Shown here in pieces: positions 49,494 through 58,415 of a DNA stretch of 64,000 nt. Source of the DNA: Pseudomonadota bacterium. GTDB taxonomy: Bacteria > Pseudomonadota > Gammaproteobacteria > Burkholderiales > Gallionellaceae. Positions within the stretch are counted from its first letter, which is position 1. Each line of letters begins with the position of its first letter. Position numbers and translations under genes: made by a program. The stretch is from the NCBI GenBank assembly GCA_021800795.1, contig JAJYYO010000001.1, forward strand, positions 177,826 to 241,825, in the 5' to 3' direction. The notes under the pieces were generated by a model that saw only the letters and a list, made by a program, of their open reading frames with translations, was not told the DNA's origin and did not search any database.

Positions 49494-50597
49494 ATGAATT
49501 ATTCTGAACTGGCGCCAGACTATATACGCGCAATCGCGCCCTACCAGCCCGGCAAGCCGATCTCCGAGCTGGAACGGGAGCTGGGCATCACCGACATCGT
49601 CAAGCTGGCTTCGAACGAGAACCCGCTGGGTGCGAGCCCCAGGGCGATTGCCGCAGCGCATGACGCGTTGAATGAGATCAGCCTGTATCCCGATGGCAAC
49701 GGGTATGCCTTGAAAGCCGCACTGGCCGGGCGTTATGGCGTGTCTATCGAGCAGGTTTTCCTGGGCAATGGTTCCAACGACTTGCTGGAGCTGGCTGCGC
49801 GCGCCTTCTTGACGGTGGGCGATAAAGCGGTCTACTCGGATCACGCGTTTGCGGTCTATCCGCTGGCGACGCAGGCGGTGGGCGCCACCGGCATCAGCGT
49901 AGCGGCTAAAAATTACGGACATGATCTGGATGCGATGCGGCAGGCAGCGGTGGAACAGGGCGCCAAGCTGATTTATATTGCCAATCCCAACAATCCGACC
50001 GGCACGTTTTTATCGGGCGATGCACTGCATGGATTTTTGAGCGCCCTGCCGGACAACATACTGGTGGTGCTGGACGAGGCTTATAACGAATATCTGCCGG
50101 AGGACTGCCGTTACGACAGCGTGAACTGGCTTGCCGAATTTCGCAATCTGATTGTTTCGCGCACCTTCTCCAAGGCTTACGGTCTGGCGTCCCTGCGCGT
50201 CGGTTATGCACTGGGCGATGCACAAGTGATGGATATGATCAACCGCGTGCGCCAGCCGTTCAATGTCAACAGCATGGCGCAGGCCGCAGCCAAGGCGGCG
50301 CTGGAAGACGTTGAGTTTGTTCGGGAAACGTTTGAGTTGAACCTGCGCGGCATGGTGCAGTTGACTGAGGGTTTAAGTGCGCTGGGGCTGGCATATATTC
50401 CGTCATACGGCAATTTCATCGGCTTTAAAATCGGCGATGCAGCGGGCGTATACCGGCGCCTGCTGGAACTGGGCGTGATTGTCAGGCCGATTGCCGCTTA
50501 CGGCATGCCGGACTATTTACGCGTATCCATCGGGCTTGAGTCACAGAATCGGAAATTTTTATCTGCATTGAAGCGGATACTTGGAGAAAAAGCATGA
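49494..50597 (+). CDS. hisC: Histidinol-phosphate aminotransferase
   Basis: 367 residues from the ATG at 49494; the frame opens five codons earlier but this start has GGTGG before it and gives MNYSELAPDYIRAI. Conserved KLASNENPLGASP, NPNNPTGT and PLP-lysine region SRTFSKAYGLASLRVGY. In this operon context it may also transaminate aromatic keto acids. Overlaps the next gene by ATGA. Confidence 0.93.
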   Translation: MNYSELAPDYIRAIAPYQPGKPISELERELGITDIVKLASNENPLGASPRAIAAAHDALNEISLYPDGNGYALKAALAGRYGVSIEQVFLGNGSNDLLELAARAFLTVGDKAVYSDHAFAVYPLATQAVGATGISVAAKNYGHDLDAMRQAAVEQGAKLIYIANPNNPTGTFLSGDALHGFLSALPDNILVVLDEAYNEYLPEDCRYDSVNWLAEFRNLIVSRTFSKAYGLASLRVGYALGDAQVMDMINRVRQPFNVNSMAQAAAKAALEDVEFVRETFELNLRGMVQLTEGLSALGLAYIPSYGNFIGFKIGDAAGVYRRLLELGVIVRPIAAYGMPDYLRVSIGLESQNRKFLSALKRILGEKA

Positions 50598-51613
50598 TCA
50601 TAGTAATGGGAAAAGATGTCACCGACGAGCAGATCGGCACGGTGGTGAAGAAGCTGGAAACGGCGGGTCTGAAGGCCAATATTTCGCGCGGTATCGAGCG
50701 CACCGTGATCGGCGCGATCGGCGATGAACGCCAGTTGTCCGAGGAAATGTTCACGCCGCTGCCCGGCGTGGAATCAGCGATGCACATCGCCAAGCAATAC
50801 AAGATCGTGTCGCGCGAATCGCACAAGGACAACACGGTGATCGACGTCAAAGGCATCCCGCTGGGCGGCAACCAGATTCAGGTGATCGCCGGGCCCTGCT
50901 CGGTGGAGACCCAGGAACAGATGGATTTGTCGGCGCAATACGTGCACGAGGCGGGTTGCCGTCTGATGCGCGGCGGTGCGTTCAAGCCGCGCACCAGCCC
51001 CTATGCGTTTCAGGGCAAGGGGGTGGAAGGGCTGGACATGTTCCGTAAGGCGGCCGACAAGTACAAGCTGCCTATCGTCACCGAACTGATGGATGTGCGC
51101 CAGCTCGATGCCTTCATGGAGTACGATGTGGACGTGATTCAGATCGGCACGCGCAACATGCAGAATTTCGATTTGCTGAAAGAAGTCGGACGTACAAGCA
51201 AGCCGGTGATCCTCAAGCGCGGCATGTCGGCGACTATTTCCGAATGGCTGATGGCGGCGGAATACATCGCGGCGGGCGGCAATCACAATATCATCTTCTG
51301 CGAGCGCGGCATCCGCACCTTCGAGACTTACTACCGCAACGTGCTGGACGTGACCGCGATTCCGGTGCTCAAGAAAGAGACCCATCTGCCGGTGATCGTC
51401 GATCCTTCCCACGCAGGCGGCAAGGCCTGGATGGTGGCAGCCTTGTCGCAGGCGGCGATCGCGGCGGGCGCCGACGGACTGCTGGTCGAGATGCATCCGA
51501 ATCCGTGCGAAGCCTGGTGCGACGCGGATCAGGCGCTGACCCCGCAGGAATTGAAAAAGCTGATGGGTACACTGGGCGCGATTGCAGGTGCGATCGGGCG
51601 GACACTCTTGTGA
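50594..51613 (+). CDS. aroF: 3-deoxy-7-phosphoheptulonate synthase, type I-beta
   Basis: 339 residues. N-terminal ferredoxin-like regulatory domain (about 1-70; MIIVMGKDVTDEQI) typical of the I-beta group, then the barrel with GPCSVE, GGAFKPRTSPYAFQG, QIGTRNMQNFDLL and a C-terminal metal ligand in EMHPNP. First step of aromatic synthesis. The gene symbol is by function; naming of this subtype varies. Coupled to hisC. Confidence 0.92.
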   Translation: MIIVMGKDVTDEQIGTVVKKLETAGLKANISRGIERTVIGAIGDERQLSEEMFTPLPGVESAMHIAKQYKIVSRESHKDNTVIDVKGIPLGGNQIQVIAGPCSVETQEQMDLSAQYVHEAGCRLMRGGAFKPRTSPYAFQGKGVEGLDMFRKAADKYKLPIVTELMDVRQLDAFMEYDVDVIQIGTRNMQNFDLLKEVGRTSKPVILKRGMSATISEWLMAAEYIAAGGNHNIIFCERGIRTFETYYRNVLDVTAIPVLKKETHLPVIVDPSHAGGKAWMVAALSQAAIAAGADGLLVEMHPNPCEAWCDADQALTPQELKKLMGTLGAIAGAIGRTLL

Positions 51614-51640
51614 TGAATTTTATTCTGGCGTGATGTTGAA

Positions 51641-52672
51641 ATGAGAATGGCATTGAAATTCCTGCTGGCGTTGCTTGTTGCCGGCTTTTCACCGATTGCG
51701 TCAGCCATGACGTTGGGTGAGGGGCAAATACAGAGCCACGTAGGCGAGCCGTTTTCAGCCAATATCGCATTGCCAGGTGGCTACAGCCGAGATGTCAGTT
51801 TTTTTCAGGTTCGCAATGCCGAATGCCGTTCATCCGTCATCGGGGCGAGTGAGAATGGATGTGATTCACTTTATGAAGGAAAGTTGAGCTTCTCGGTCAG
51901 GCGACGGGCGGATGGTCAGTACTTTTTAAGGGTGACGGGTGATAAGGATGACGAGTTGTTTTATCGCATCGTGATCAAGTCTGTCTCTCTTGCGGAGGGG
52001 GTTGTTTATAACGCCTTTGAATTTTTGCCGGAATTCAAGGCGAATTCAGATGTGCAGCCGGGCCTGGCGGAAGCCGCGCAGTCTGTCGACAAAGTCACCG
52101 GGGAAAACCCTATTGATGATGAACACGCAGCTTCTGTAGCGCATCGCGCAGGGCCGATCCGGGCACGACCGGCAAGAACTGAGCCGACTGATGAAAAGAA
52201 GCGCATCGTGCGGCCGGTTGAAACAACGATGAAAAAACCGGGCGATACCCGCTTGAAAATTAAAAAATACGGCGAATATGCGGATGACATCTACGCGCTT
52301 CAGAAAGAAAACGGCGAAATCGAGGAACAGATCGCCTTGCTCGAAAAACACATCGGTTTGCTTAAAGAAGTTGTTCGTTTGAAGAATCAAGTCGACGCGC
52401 CGGCGGAAACGGTTGCAGCAGCGCCGAAACGCATACCGGTTCAGGCACCCTCGTTGCCGCCGGTCAGCGTAGAGGATGAGCCCGGGCTGTTGAGCTGGAT
52501 TTTGCTTGCTGTGATTCTGGTTTTGTCGACGTTGATTTTGTTGATGTACAGAAAACAGCTTAAGCTGACAAGCCGTGAGGCAGGTCACGGCCCGATTGTC
52601 CTTACCCCTCCCTCGCTCAATGAAAGGAAGTCGCTGGATTTGACCGGTTCTTTTGTTAAGCCGAAGTGGTGA
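51641..52672 (+). CDS. FimV-like single-pass membrane protein
   Basis: 343 residues. Signal peptide ending PIASA, then a FimV-type N-terminal domain (MTLGEGQIQSHVGEPFSANI), a linker rich in Arg/Pro/Glu, a coiled coil (about 220-250; LQKENGEIEEQIALLEKH), and a membrane helix near 285-305. There is no LysM motif and no TPR-rich cytoplasmic domain as in full FimV. Inserted between DAHP synthase and tyrA. Possibly a peptidoglycan- or pilus-associated scaffold; function is not predictable. Confidence 0.7.
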   Translation: MRMALKFLLALLVAGFSPIASAMTLGEGQIQSHVGEPFSANIALPGGYSRDVSFFQVRNAECRSSVIGASENGCDSLYEGKLSFSVRRRADGQYFLRVTGDKDDELFYRIVIKSVSLAEGVVYNAFEFLPEFKANSDVQPGLAEAAQSVDKVTGENPIDDEHAASVAHRAGPIRARPARTEPTDEKKRIVRPVETTMKKPGDTRLKIKKYGEYADDIYALQKENGEIEEQIALLEKHIGLLKEVVRLKNQVDAPAETVAAAPKRIPVQAPSLPPVSVEDEPGLLSWILLAVILVLSTLILLMYRKQLKLTSREAGHGPIVLTPPSLNERKSLDLTGSFVKPKW

Positions 52673-52727
52673 ATAAGCGCATCATGGATTCCGGCAACGG
52701 TGAGTTGTTTATCTGCAATTGTCGAAT

Positions 52728-53591
52728 ATGAAATTTAACAAGGTTGTCATTTTCGGCGTCGGCCTGATCGGCGGTTCTTTTGCGCTGGCTTTGCGCCGTG
52801 CAAATGCAGCGGGCGAGGTAGTCGGGTTCGGGCGCAGTCCGGCGACTCTTGAGCTGGCCCGTCAGCTCGGCATCATCGACCGCATCGGGAGGGATGTGTC
52901 AGCCGAAGTCAAGGACGCCGATCTGGTGTTGCTGGCAACGCCGGTAGGACAGATGGGCGAGCTGATGGCCCGCATCGCACCAAATCTGTGTCCGCATGCG
53001 CTGGTCACCGATGGCGGCAGCACCAAGGGCGATGTGGTGGCTGCGGCCTATGCGAATATGGGCGGCAGGGTGGCGCAGTTCATTCCGGCGCATCCGATCG
53101 CGGGTGCAGAATTAAGCGGCGCGGCTGCGGCACGTGCCGATCTTTATGTCGGCAAGAAAGTGGTGCTGACCCCGTTGCCGGAAAATTCTGCGGATTCCGT
53201 GGCGCGTGTGCGCCGTGCGTGGGAGTTATGCGGCGCGGTTGTCAGCGAATTGACTGCGAAGCAGCACGACGAGGTTTTTGCGGCGGTGAGCCATCTGCCA
53301 CATCTGTTGTCTTTTGCGCTGGTGCATGATCTGGCGCAGCGCGACAACAAGGAGCAGTTGCTGTCCTTCGCCGCCAGCGGCTTTCGAGACTTCACGCGCA
53401 TTGCCGCAAGTTCCCCGGAGATGTGGCGCGACATCTGCATGGCCAATCGCGACGCGCTGCTGGATGAGCTGGGCAGCTATATGCAGGAACTCGAAACCAT
53501 CCATGAAGCCCTGGCTTGCGGCGATGCAGAAAAATTGCAGGAAATATTCAGTCTGGCGCGCGAGGTGCGCGGCAACTGGACACAACAATAA
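52728..53591 (+). CDS. tyrA: Prephenate dehydrogenase
   Basis: 287 residues from the ATG at 52728 (an upstream TTG is less likely). NAD-binding GVGLIGGSFALAL, TDGGSTKGDV, HPIAGAE and the catalytic AAVSHLPHLLSFAL. Leads to tyrosine. Its normal neighbour aroA is now 4.8 kb away because of inserted genes and an IS. Confidence 0.95.
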   Translation: MKFNKVVIFGVGLIGGSFALALRRANAAGEVVGFGRSPATLELARQLGIIDRIGRDVSAEVKDADLVLLATPVGQMGELMARIAPNLCPHALVTDGGSTKGDVVAAAYANMGGRVAQFIPAHPIAGAELSGAAAARADLYVGKKVVLTPLPENSADSVARVRRAWELCGAVVSELTAKQHDEVFAAVSHLPHLLSFALVHDLAQRDNKEQLLSFAASGFRDFTRIAASSPEMWRDICMANRDALLDELGSYMQELETIHEALACGDAEKLQEIFSLAREVRGNWTQQ

Positions 53592-53637
53592 CCAAAGCAG
53601 TAATTGGTTATTAGACAGAGCCATTAACTGAATGGCT
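53587..53637. repeat. Two hairpins after tyrA; rest of the gap is empty
   Basis: AATAACCAA ... TTGGTTATT (53587-53612) includes the tyrA stop codon, and AGCCATT-AACTG-AATGGCT follows (53619-53637). Neither has a T-run. Between 53638 and 53884 I see no supported gene; a 77-codon frame at 53649 has no ribosome site or recognisable family. Confidence 0.5.
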
Positions 53638-53884
53638 GCAGTCATTACGTGACAAGCAGGCGCAAGCCAAATTTCGTATACGACTTAAACGCCTGGAGTC
53701 AGGAAATTTCGGTGACTGTGAACCCGCAGGCGAAGGTGTACAGGAATTACGAGAACATCTTGGTGCGGGTTAACCGGAATGTTGCTCTTTCGATTGATCG
53801 AGCGCAGTACCAATCTAAAAAATATTTCAGCCTCCATCGATTCTTTGATTCATGTGCAAATACACCCACCTTGCGATTTTGATT

Positions 53885-53904
53885 TACAATGACAGCGTTG
53901 TCAT
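53885..53904 (+). promoter_or_regulatory. Operator palindrome and -10 of the RHH/ParE module
   Basis: TACAAT (53885-53890) overlaps the palindrome ATGACA-GCGT-TGTCAT (53889-53904), 21 bp before the antitoxin ATG. This fits autorepression by a ribbon-helix-helix protein. Confidence 0.55.
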
Positions 53905-53924
53905 ACAAAAACAGGAGGTTCATT

Positions 53925-54164
53925 ATGAGCATGATCTCTATGCGCTTGCCGGACGAGTTGAGTAATCAGCTTAATATTCTGGCCGTCGCTACAGGCCGCA
54001 CAAAATCGTTTTTGGCCGGTCAAGCTATTCGCGACTATATCGAACGTGAGTCCTGGCAGATTGCTGAAATTACCCAGGCAATCAACGAGGCCGACGCAGG
54101 CGACTTTGCCAGCGAAGAGGAAGTGTATGCCATCAGCGCAAAGTGGGAGCGCAATGCGGGTTAG
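53925..54164 (+). CDS. Ribbon-helix-helix antitoxin of a ParDE/RelBE-type pair
   Basis: 79 residues; the ATG follows a GGAGG at good distance. N-terminal SMISMRLPDELSNQLNILAVATGRTKSFLAGQAIRDYIE is a CopG/ParD-like ribbon-helix-helix; the acidic C-terminal half should wrap the toxin. Overlaps the toxin gene by 11 bp. Confidence 0.88.
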   Translation: MSMISMRLPDELSNQLNILAVATGRTKSFLAGQAIRDYIERESWQIAEITQAINEADAGDFASEEEVYAISAKWERNAG

Positions 54165-54438
54165 GTGGCTGCAAAAAGCAATCAAGAATCTTGATGTTGA
54201 GGCTGATTACATCGCCCAGGAAAACTCGAAAGCGGCAGCAGACATGTTTGTGTACGTCAAAAATAAGGTTGACGCACTCAGCGAGTTTCCATCCTCCGGG
54301 CGACCCGGCAGAGTTCCGGGTACGCGCGAACTGGTTGTTGACCGCTATCCATTTGTCGTTCCATACCGTGTTGTGGGCGATGAACTACACGTTTTGCGTG
54401 TTTTTCATACTCGTCGAAAATTGCCTAAAACATGGTAA
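54154..54438 (+). CDS. ParE/RelE-superfamily toxin
   Basis: 94 residues from the ATG inside the antitoxin gene. Pattern WLQKAIKNLDVEADYIAQEN, FPSSGRPGRVPGTRELVV, PFVVPYRVVGDELHVLRVFHTRRKLP is standard for ParE/RelE toxins and fully intact. Target (gyrase or mRNA) cannot be told. Confidence 0.88.
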   Translation: MRVRWLQKAIKNLDVEADYIAQENSKAAADMFVYVKNKVDALSEFPSSGRPGRVPGTRELVVDRYPFVVPYRVVGDELHVLRVFHTRRKLPKTW

Positions 54439-54591
54439 ATGTAACTGAGTGAACGCCTGCTTTTGGGACGCCAATCTGAATGTTTGGTATTCAGGTATGT
54501 GCCAGAAGTGGACGGACTAGCCTAACCTTTACAGTAACCAAACATCATCTGTTCGTACTATCATCATATCTGCGGACAGATAAGAGCGACA

Positions 54592-56739
54592 ATGACAACA
54601 GCAATCCCTTTACATACTGACGAACCGATTGGCGGCGGCAATGACTCGCCTGACCTACTCCATCGCGTCGATTTCGCCAGTCGAATTGCTGATGCGATTA
54701 TCGGAATTCCTGCGGATTCTGGATTTGTATTTTCAATCGAGGGACAGTGGGGATCGGGTAAGACCTCCGTGCTTAATCTCATCGAAAGACGATTCAATGA
54801 ACTTGATGAAAATTGCAGGCCGCTCGTATGCAACTACAATCCTTGGATGATTGGGAATGTTGAAGATTTGGCTCAAAGCTATCTCATTCAATTAGCGTCA
54901 TCCATTGAATTGAATCACAACAGCGATGTTGCGATGCGCGCCGCAAAAGAGCTGATAAATTACTCATCAATTTTTTCGGCCATGCGTTTGATTCCTGGAG
55001 CAGAACCTTGGGCATCAATGGTTAAAGGTGTATTTGATGTGGTCGGCACTGCCACTGAGAAGGTGGCAGACCTGAAAAAGCTCAATACCGAAAAGCGACG
55101 CGATGCTGTTGTCACAGCATTGAATGCACTTGAATGCCGTATAGTTGTATTTATCGACGACCTCGACCGATTGCCGCCAAAAGAAGTTTTTGAAATGGTT
55201 CGGCTTGTCAAAGCGGTGGGTGATTTCCCCAGCGTAATTTATGTGCTGTGTTTCGATCCAGAATACGTTGGCAGTGCTTTGGCATCCAATCAAATTAACC
55301 AATCTCAGGCATACCTCGATAAAGTTATTCAAACTCGCCTGACGCTTCCATACATAGATAAGGATGACCTGCTCACGATTTTGAACCGTGAATATGATTT
55401 GCTACCCGAAGAGGCAAAGCGTGAATATTTCAACGGGAGTAACGAACGTCTCAGTGTGCTTTATCAAGTTGGAATACGCTACTTGCTCGAAACTCCACGC
55501 GATATTAAACGGCTATTTAACAGGCTAAGGTTTGTGGAGCCAGGGTGTCGCAGCGAAGTTAATTTGGCTGACTTGATTGCGTTGGAGACAATCGCGTTAA
55601 AGGTTCCAACCATTTATGACCACATAAGGAGAAATCCATCTGCCTATGTTGGGCAACAATTCGGGTCTGTGAATATCATTAAAAAGCCAACGGAAGTCGT
55701 TGAATCCTTCATGGACGAACGAAATGCAGCTCTATCTTCAACGCCTCCAAGTTTTCAATATCATGTGCAGGAACTCCTTCAGGAGATATTTCCACTGATT
55801 AATTCTAATGATTCTTATACACCCGGTAATTCAGATGGACGTGTTAGCGCGCCAGATCGCCTCGCAATTGCTCTTTCATCCGGGCTGCCATCCAGAGAGG
55901 TTGCATTAGGTGTTGTGTTTGATTTCATAAAAGACCCGAGCAAGAGAAAAAGTACTATCGATCAGATTTTCGCCGCCGAAAAAAGTAAGCGATTTTTTGA
56001 GCATTTGCGTGAAGCTATCCGCAACACCCCTGTTGTTGATGTCGTGCATTTTGCTGGAGTCATTGGAGCCGCTATTGATACTCCATCGGCAAAGCAGGTT
56101 GAAAATGCGCCGAGAGGAGTTTTTGATTTTTCCTTATGCAAGCAAGCTTGGTGGGCAATTGAATCTAGCCTCAAAAAGCTTAACCCTTCCGAGCGCTCAG
56201 ATGCGATTAAAGCGGTAGCTGCACGAACAGATTTGATTTCACTCTCAACGTTTGCAATCAGTTTCTTGCACGCGCAACACGGCGGCTTTCAGGACGAGCG
56301 AGCGCTTCCTGAAGATCAACGCTGGCTGGATACCACCACCTTTCAGCAACTCAGTACAAGCTGGGCTAATGCGATGTCTAACGCAATAACTGATGGCAGT
56401 ATTTTTTCGGCTACAGAGTGCGGAGTTGTTTTCTCCCGCTTGAAACGTTTCCATCCCGACGTTTTAACTCCACACATCAAAGCGATCATAGATGACAATC
56501 TGGCGCTGGATCGGTTGGTAACAGCTATTGGCCCCCATGGAATGGATTCGATAAATGGGAGGTTTGTAAGTTTCGATGCGGGAACGTTGGAGTTTTATGG
56601 CGGTAAAGAACAGCTAAAGGCACGAGCACAAGCAAGGCTCTCTGATACCAGTGTGACCGGTGAGTTGCGATATATTTACTCGGCTATTGAAAGTGGTAAG
56701 CGGGTGTATCTCATTGATGGTTCGTTTGCTGACGATTAG
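54592..56739 (+). CDS. KAP-family P-loop NTPase
   Basis: 715 residues. Walker A GQWGSGKTSVLNLIE at about 51-65, and CRIVVFIDDLDRLPPKEVFEMV as Walker B, the diagnostic KAP pattern; PRDIKRLFNRLRF is the conserved sensor-like arginine region. Unlike many KAP proteins I see no paired membrane helices inserted in the NTPase core. The C-terminal 350 residues match nothing I recognise. KAP NTPases include the phage-exclusion protein PifA, and the gene sits with a toxin-antitoxin pair and an IS inside an operon of core genes, so a defence role is a fair guess. A+T-richer than the flanks. The 190 bp after it hold no supported gene. Confidence 0.85.
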   Translation: MTTAIPLHTDEPIGGGNDSPDLLHRVDFASRIADAIIGIPADSGFVFSIEGQWGSGKTSVLNLIERRFNELDENCRPLVCNYNPWMIGNVEDLAQSYLIQLASSIELNHNSDVAMRAAKELINYSSIFSAMRLIPGAEPWASMVKGVFDVVGTATEKVADLKKLNTEKRRDAVVTALNALECRIVVFIDDLDRLPPKEVFEMVRLVKAVGDFPSVIYVLCFDPEYVGSALASNQINQSQAYLDKVIQTRLTLPYIDKDDLLTILNREYDLLPEEAKREYFNGSNERLSVLYQVGIRYLLETPRDIKRLFNRLRFVEPGCRSEVNLADLIALETIALKVPTIYDHIRRNPSAYVGQQFGSVNIIKKPTEVVESFMDERNAALSSTPPSFQYHVQELLQEIFPLINSNDSYTPGNSDGRVSAPDRLAIALSSGLPSREVALGVVFDFIKDPSKRKSTIDQIFAAEKSKRFFEHLREAIRNTPVVDVVHFAGVIGAAIDTPSAKQVENAPRGVFDFSLCKQAWWAIESSLKKLNPSERSDAIKAVAARTDLISLSTFAISFLHAQHGGFQDERALPEDQRWLDTTTFQQLSTSWANAMSNAITDGSIFSATECGVVFSRLKRFHPDVLTPHIKAIIDDNLALDRLVTAIGPHGMDSINGRFVSFDAGTLEFYGGKEQLKARAQARLSDTSVTGELRYIYSAIESGKRVYLIDGSFADD

Positions 56740-56929
56740 GACAGGTATTAATTTTCGAGTTATTTCTGATCGTCCGCTTCGGAGTAAACCGAAGTTCTGC
56801 TGTGTCTCGATTCCTGCTATTCCCGAAGGTCAGCAATCGGACAGGAAACATACTGAACGAAGAAAAAGCCTTCAAGGACGGGTTTCTGGCAGGACGGCTG
56901 CAGGACTACCCCCTGCAAATATGAATAAC

Positions 56930-58361
56930 GAGATATAGTCGAATCTGGTGTACAGACGAATTTGTCATGATGAGTTGAGGCGGTGGAGATTTCTGTAGAG
57001 AATCTGGTTGTCGAAATCAGAAACGAAACTAAGGAAACCATCCACCATGAGCAAGAATAAGCAAAAACAGGCCGTTAGTCCAGAGCATGAAATGGGGCTG
57101 ACATTGGACGAACTGGTAAAACGAGGCGCGCGACAAGTGATACAGCAAGCGATTGAGTCAGAACTGGCAGAGCTACTGTCGACCTGCACCAATGTTGTGA
57201 CGTTGCAAGGTAAGCGAGCCGTTGTTCGCAACGGTTATTTGCCTGAGCGGGAAGTTTTGACGGCGGCGGGTCCGATCTCTGTCAAAGTTCCGAAGGTTCG
57301 GGATCGTTCAGGTTCAGGCATCAAATTCAATTCGAACATTGTGCCGCCTTATATCAGGAAGTCACCTCGCGTCTCAGCGGCGCTGCCCTGGCTGTATCTC
57401 AAGGGCGTTTCAACGGGAGATATGGGCGAGGCGCTGAGCGTGCTGCTTGGTGAAGATGCAAAGGGCCTGTCAGCGAACGTGGTTAGTCGTTTGAAAGCGC
57501 AGTGGGCTACTGAACACGAGAATTGGAACCATCGAGACCTGTCGCTTGACCGCCCTGTTTATTGGTGGGCAGATGGAATTCATACCGGATTGCGCAGTGA
57601 GAATTCTGACGGACAATGCCTGCTGGTGATTGTCGGTGTCACAGCCGATGGCAAAAAGGAGCGCGTGGCCATTGGTGACGGTTACCGTGAGTCGAAAGAA
57701 TCCTGGAAAACGGTTTTACTCGATCTTAAACAGCGGGGTTTGCAGGCAGGTCCGCTGCTGGCCGTGGGCGATGGTGCAATGGGATTCTGGGCTGCCATGG
57801 AAGAGGTCTTTCCGCAGACGGTACATCAGCGATGCTGGTTCCACAAAATGGGCAATGTACTCAATGCATTGCCAAAATCACTGCAAGCGCGCGCCAAGGC
57901 GGACATGCAGGAGATATGGATGGCCGCCACTCGTGATGAGGCGCATACGGCATTCGCAAAATTTGTCGGGCACTACAAGGCAAAGTACCCGAAAGCCGTT
58001 GAAAAGATAGAGAAAGATCGGGATAGTCTGCTGGCGTTTTACAGCTTCCCGGCAGAGCACTGGCAGCATATTCGGACGACGAATCCGATTGAATCGACGT
58101 TTGCCACGGTGCGCCACAGAACCAGCCGTACCCGGAACTGCGTTTCCCGGGCAACCTTTTTGGGGCTTGCATTTAAGTTGATCGAGGAAGCGGAAAAGAG
58201 TTGGCGCAAAATACGCGGCGCAGACAAAATCGAACTGTTGCTGAGGGGAATTCCCTTCAAGGACGGTGAACCGGTGCAGGGCGACCAGCCGGTTCAGCAG
58301 GAACTCGCCGCCTGATCCATCATGTTACAAACAGGCCATACACCAGATTTGACGTTATCTC
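56930..58361 (+). mobile_element. IS256-family insertion sequence, complete, with 9-bp target duplication
   Basis: 1432 bp. Imperfect terminal inverted repeats of about 44 bp start GAGATATAGTCGAATCTGGT (left) and GAGATAACGTCAAATCTGGT (right, reverse strand), both continuing to CATGATG. The element is flanked by the direct repeat ATGAATAAC at 56921-56929 and 58362-58370. One transposase gene fills it. It landed 46 bp before the aroA-cmk start; a TTGACG at 58349-58354 in the right end points outwards and could form a hybrid promoter. Confidence 0.93.
57047..58315 (+). CDS. IS256-family (mutator-type) transposase
   Basis: 422 residues from the ATG at 57047. The DDE set is visible: WADGIHTGLR (first D), AVGDGAMGFWAAMEEVFP (second D) with QRCWFHKMGNVLNALPK, and TTNPIESTFATVRHRT (E). 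No frameshift or stop, so the element is probably active. Confidence 0.95.
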   Translation: MSKNKQKQAVSPEHEMGLTLDELVKRGARQVIQQAIESELAELLSTCTNVVTLQGKRAVVRNGYLPEREVLTAAGPISVKVPKVRDRSGSGIKFNSNIVPPYIRKSPRVSAALPWLYLKGVSTGDMGEALSVLLGEDAKGLSANVVSRLKAQWATEHENWNHRDLSLDRPVYWWADGIHTGLRSENSDGQCLLVIVGVTADGKKERVAIGDGYRESKESWKTVLLDLKQRGLQAGPLLAVGDGAMGFWAAMEEVFPQTVHQRCWFHKMGNVLNALPKSLQARAKADMQEIWMAATRDEAHTAFAKFVGHYKAKYPKAVEKIEKDRDSLLAFYSFPAEHWQHIRTTNPIESTFATVRHRTSRTRNCVSRATFLGLAFKLIEEAEKSWRKIRGADKIELLLRGIPFKDGEPVQGDQPVQQELAA

Positions 58362-58415
58362 ATGAATAACTGAATTACTGCATGTGTAGCAGCGACGAAT
58401 AATTGAAAGTGTAAT

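Noticed and set aside
53649..53882. A 77-codon frame between tyrA and the RHH antitoxin
   Set aside because: No ribosome site, no family and odd composition; it may contain decayed sequence but cannot be supported as a gene.
56770..56895. A plus-strand stretch reading EEKAFKDGFLAGRLQDYPLQ before the IS
   Set aside because: Open for about 45 codons but with no start signal or family; probably chance.
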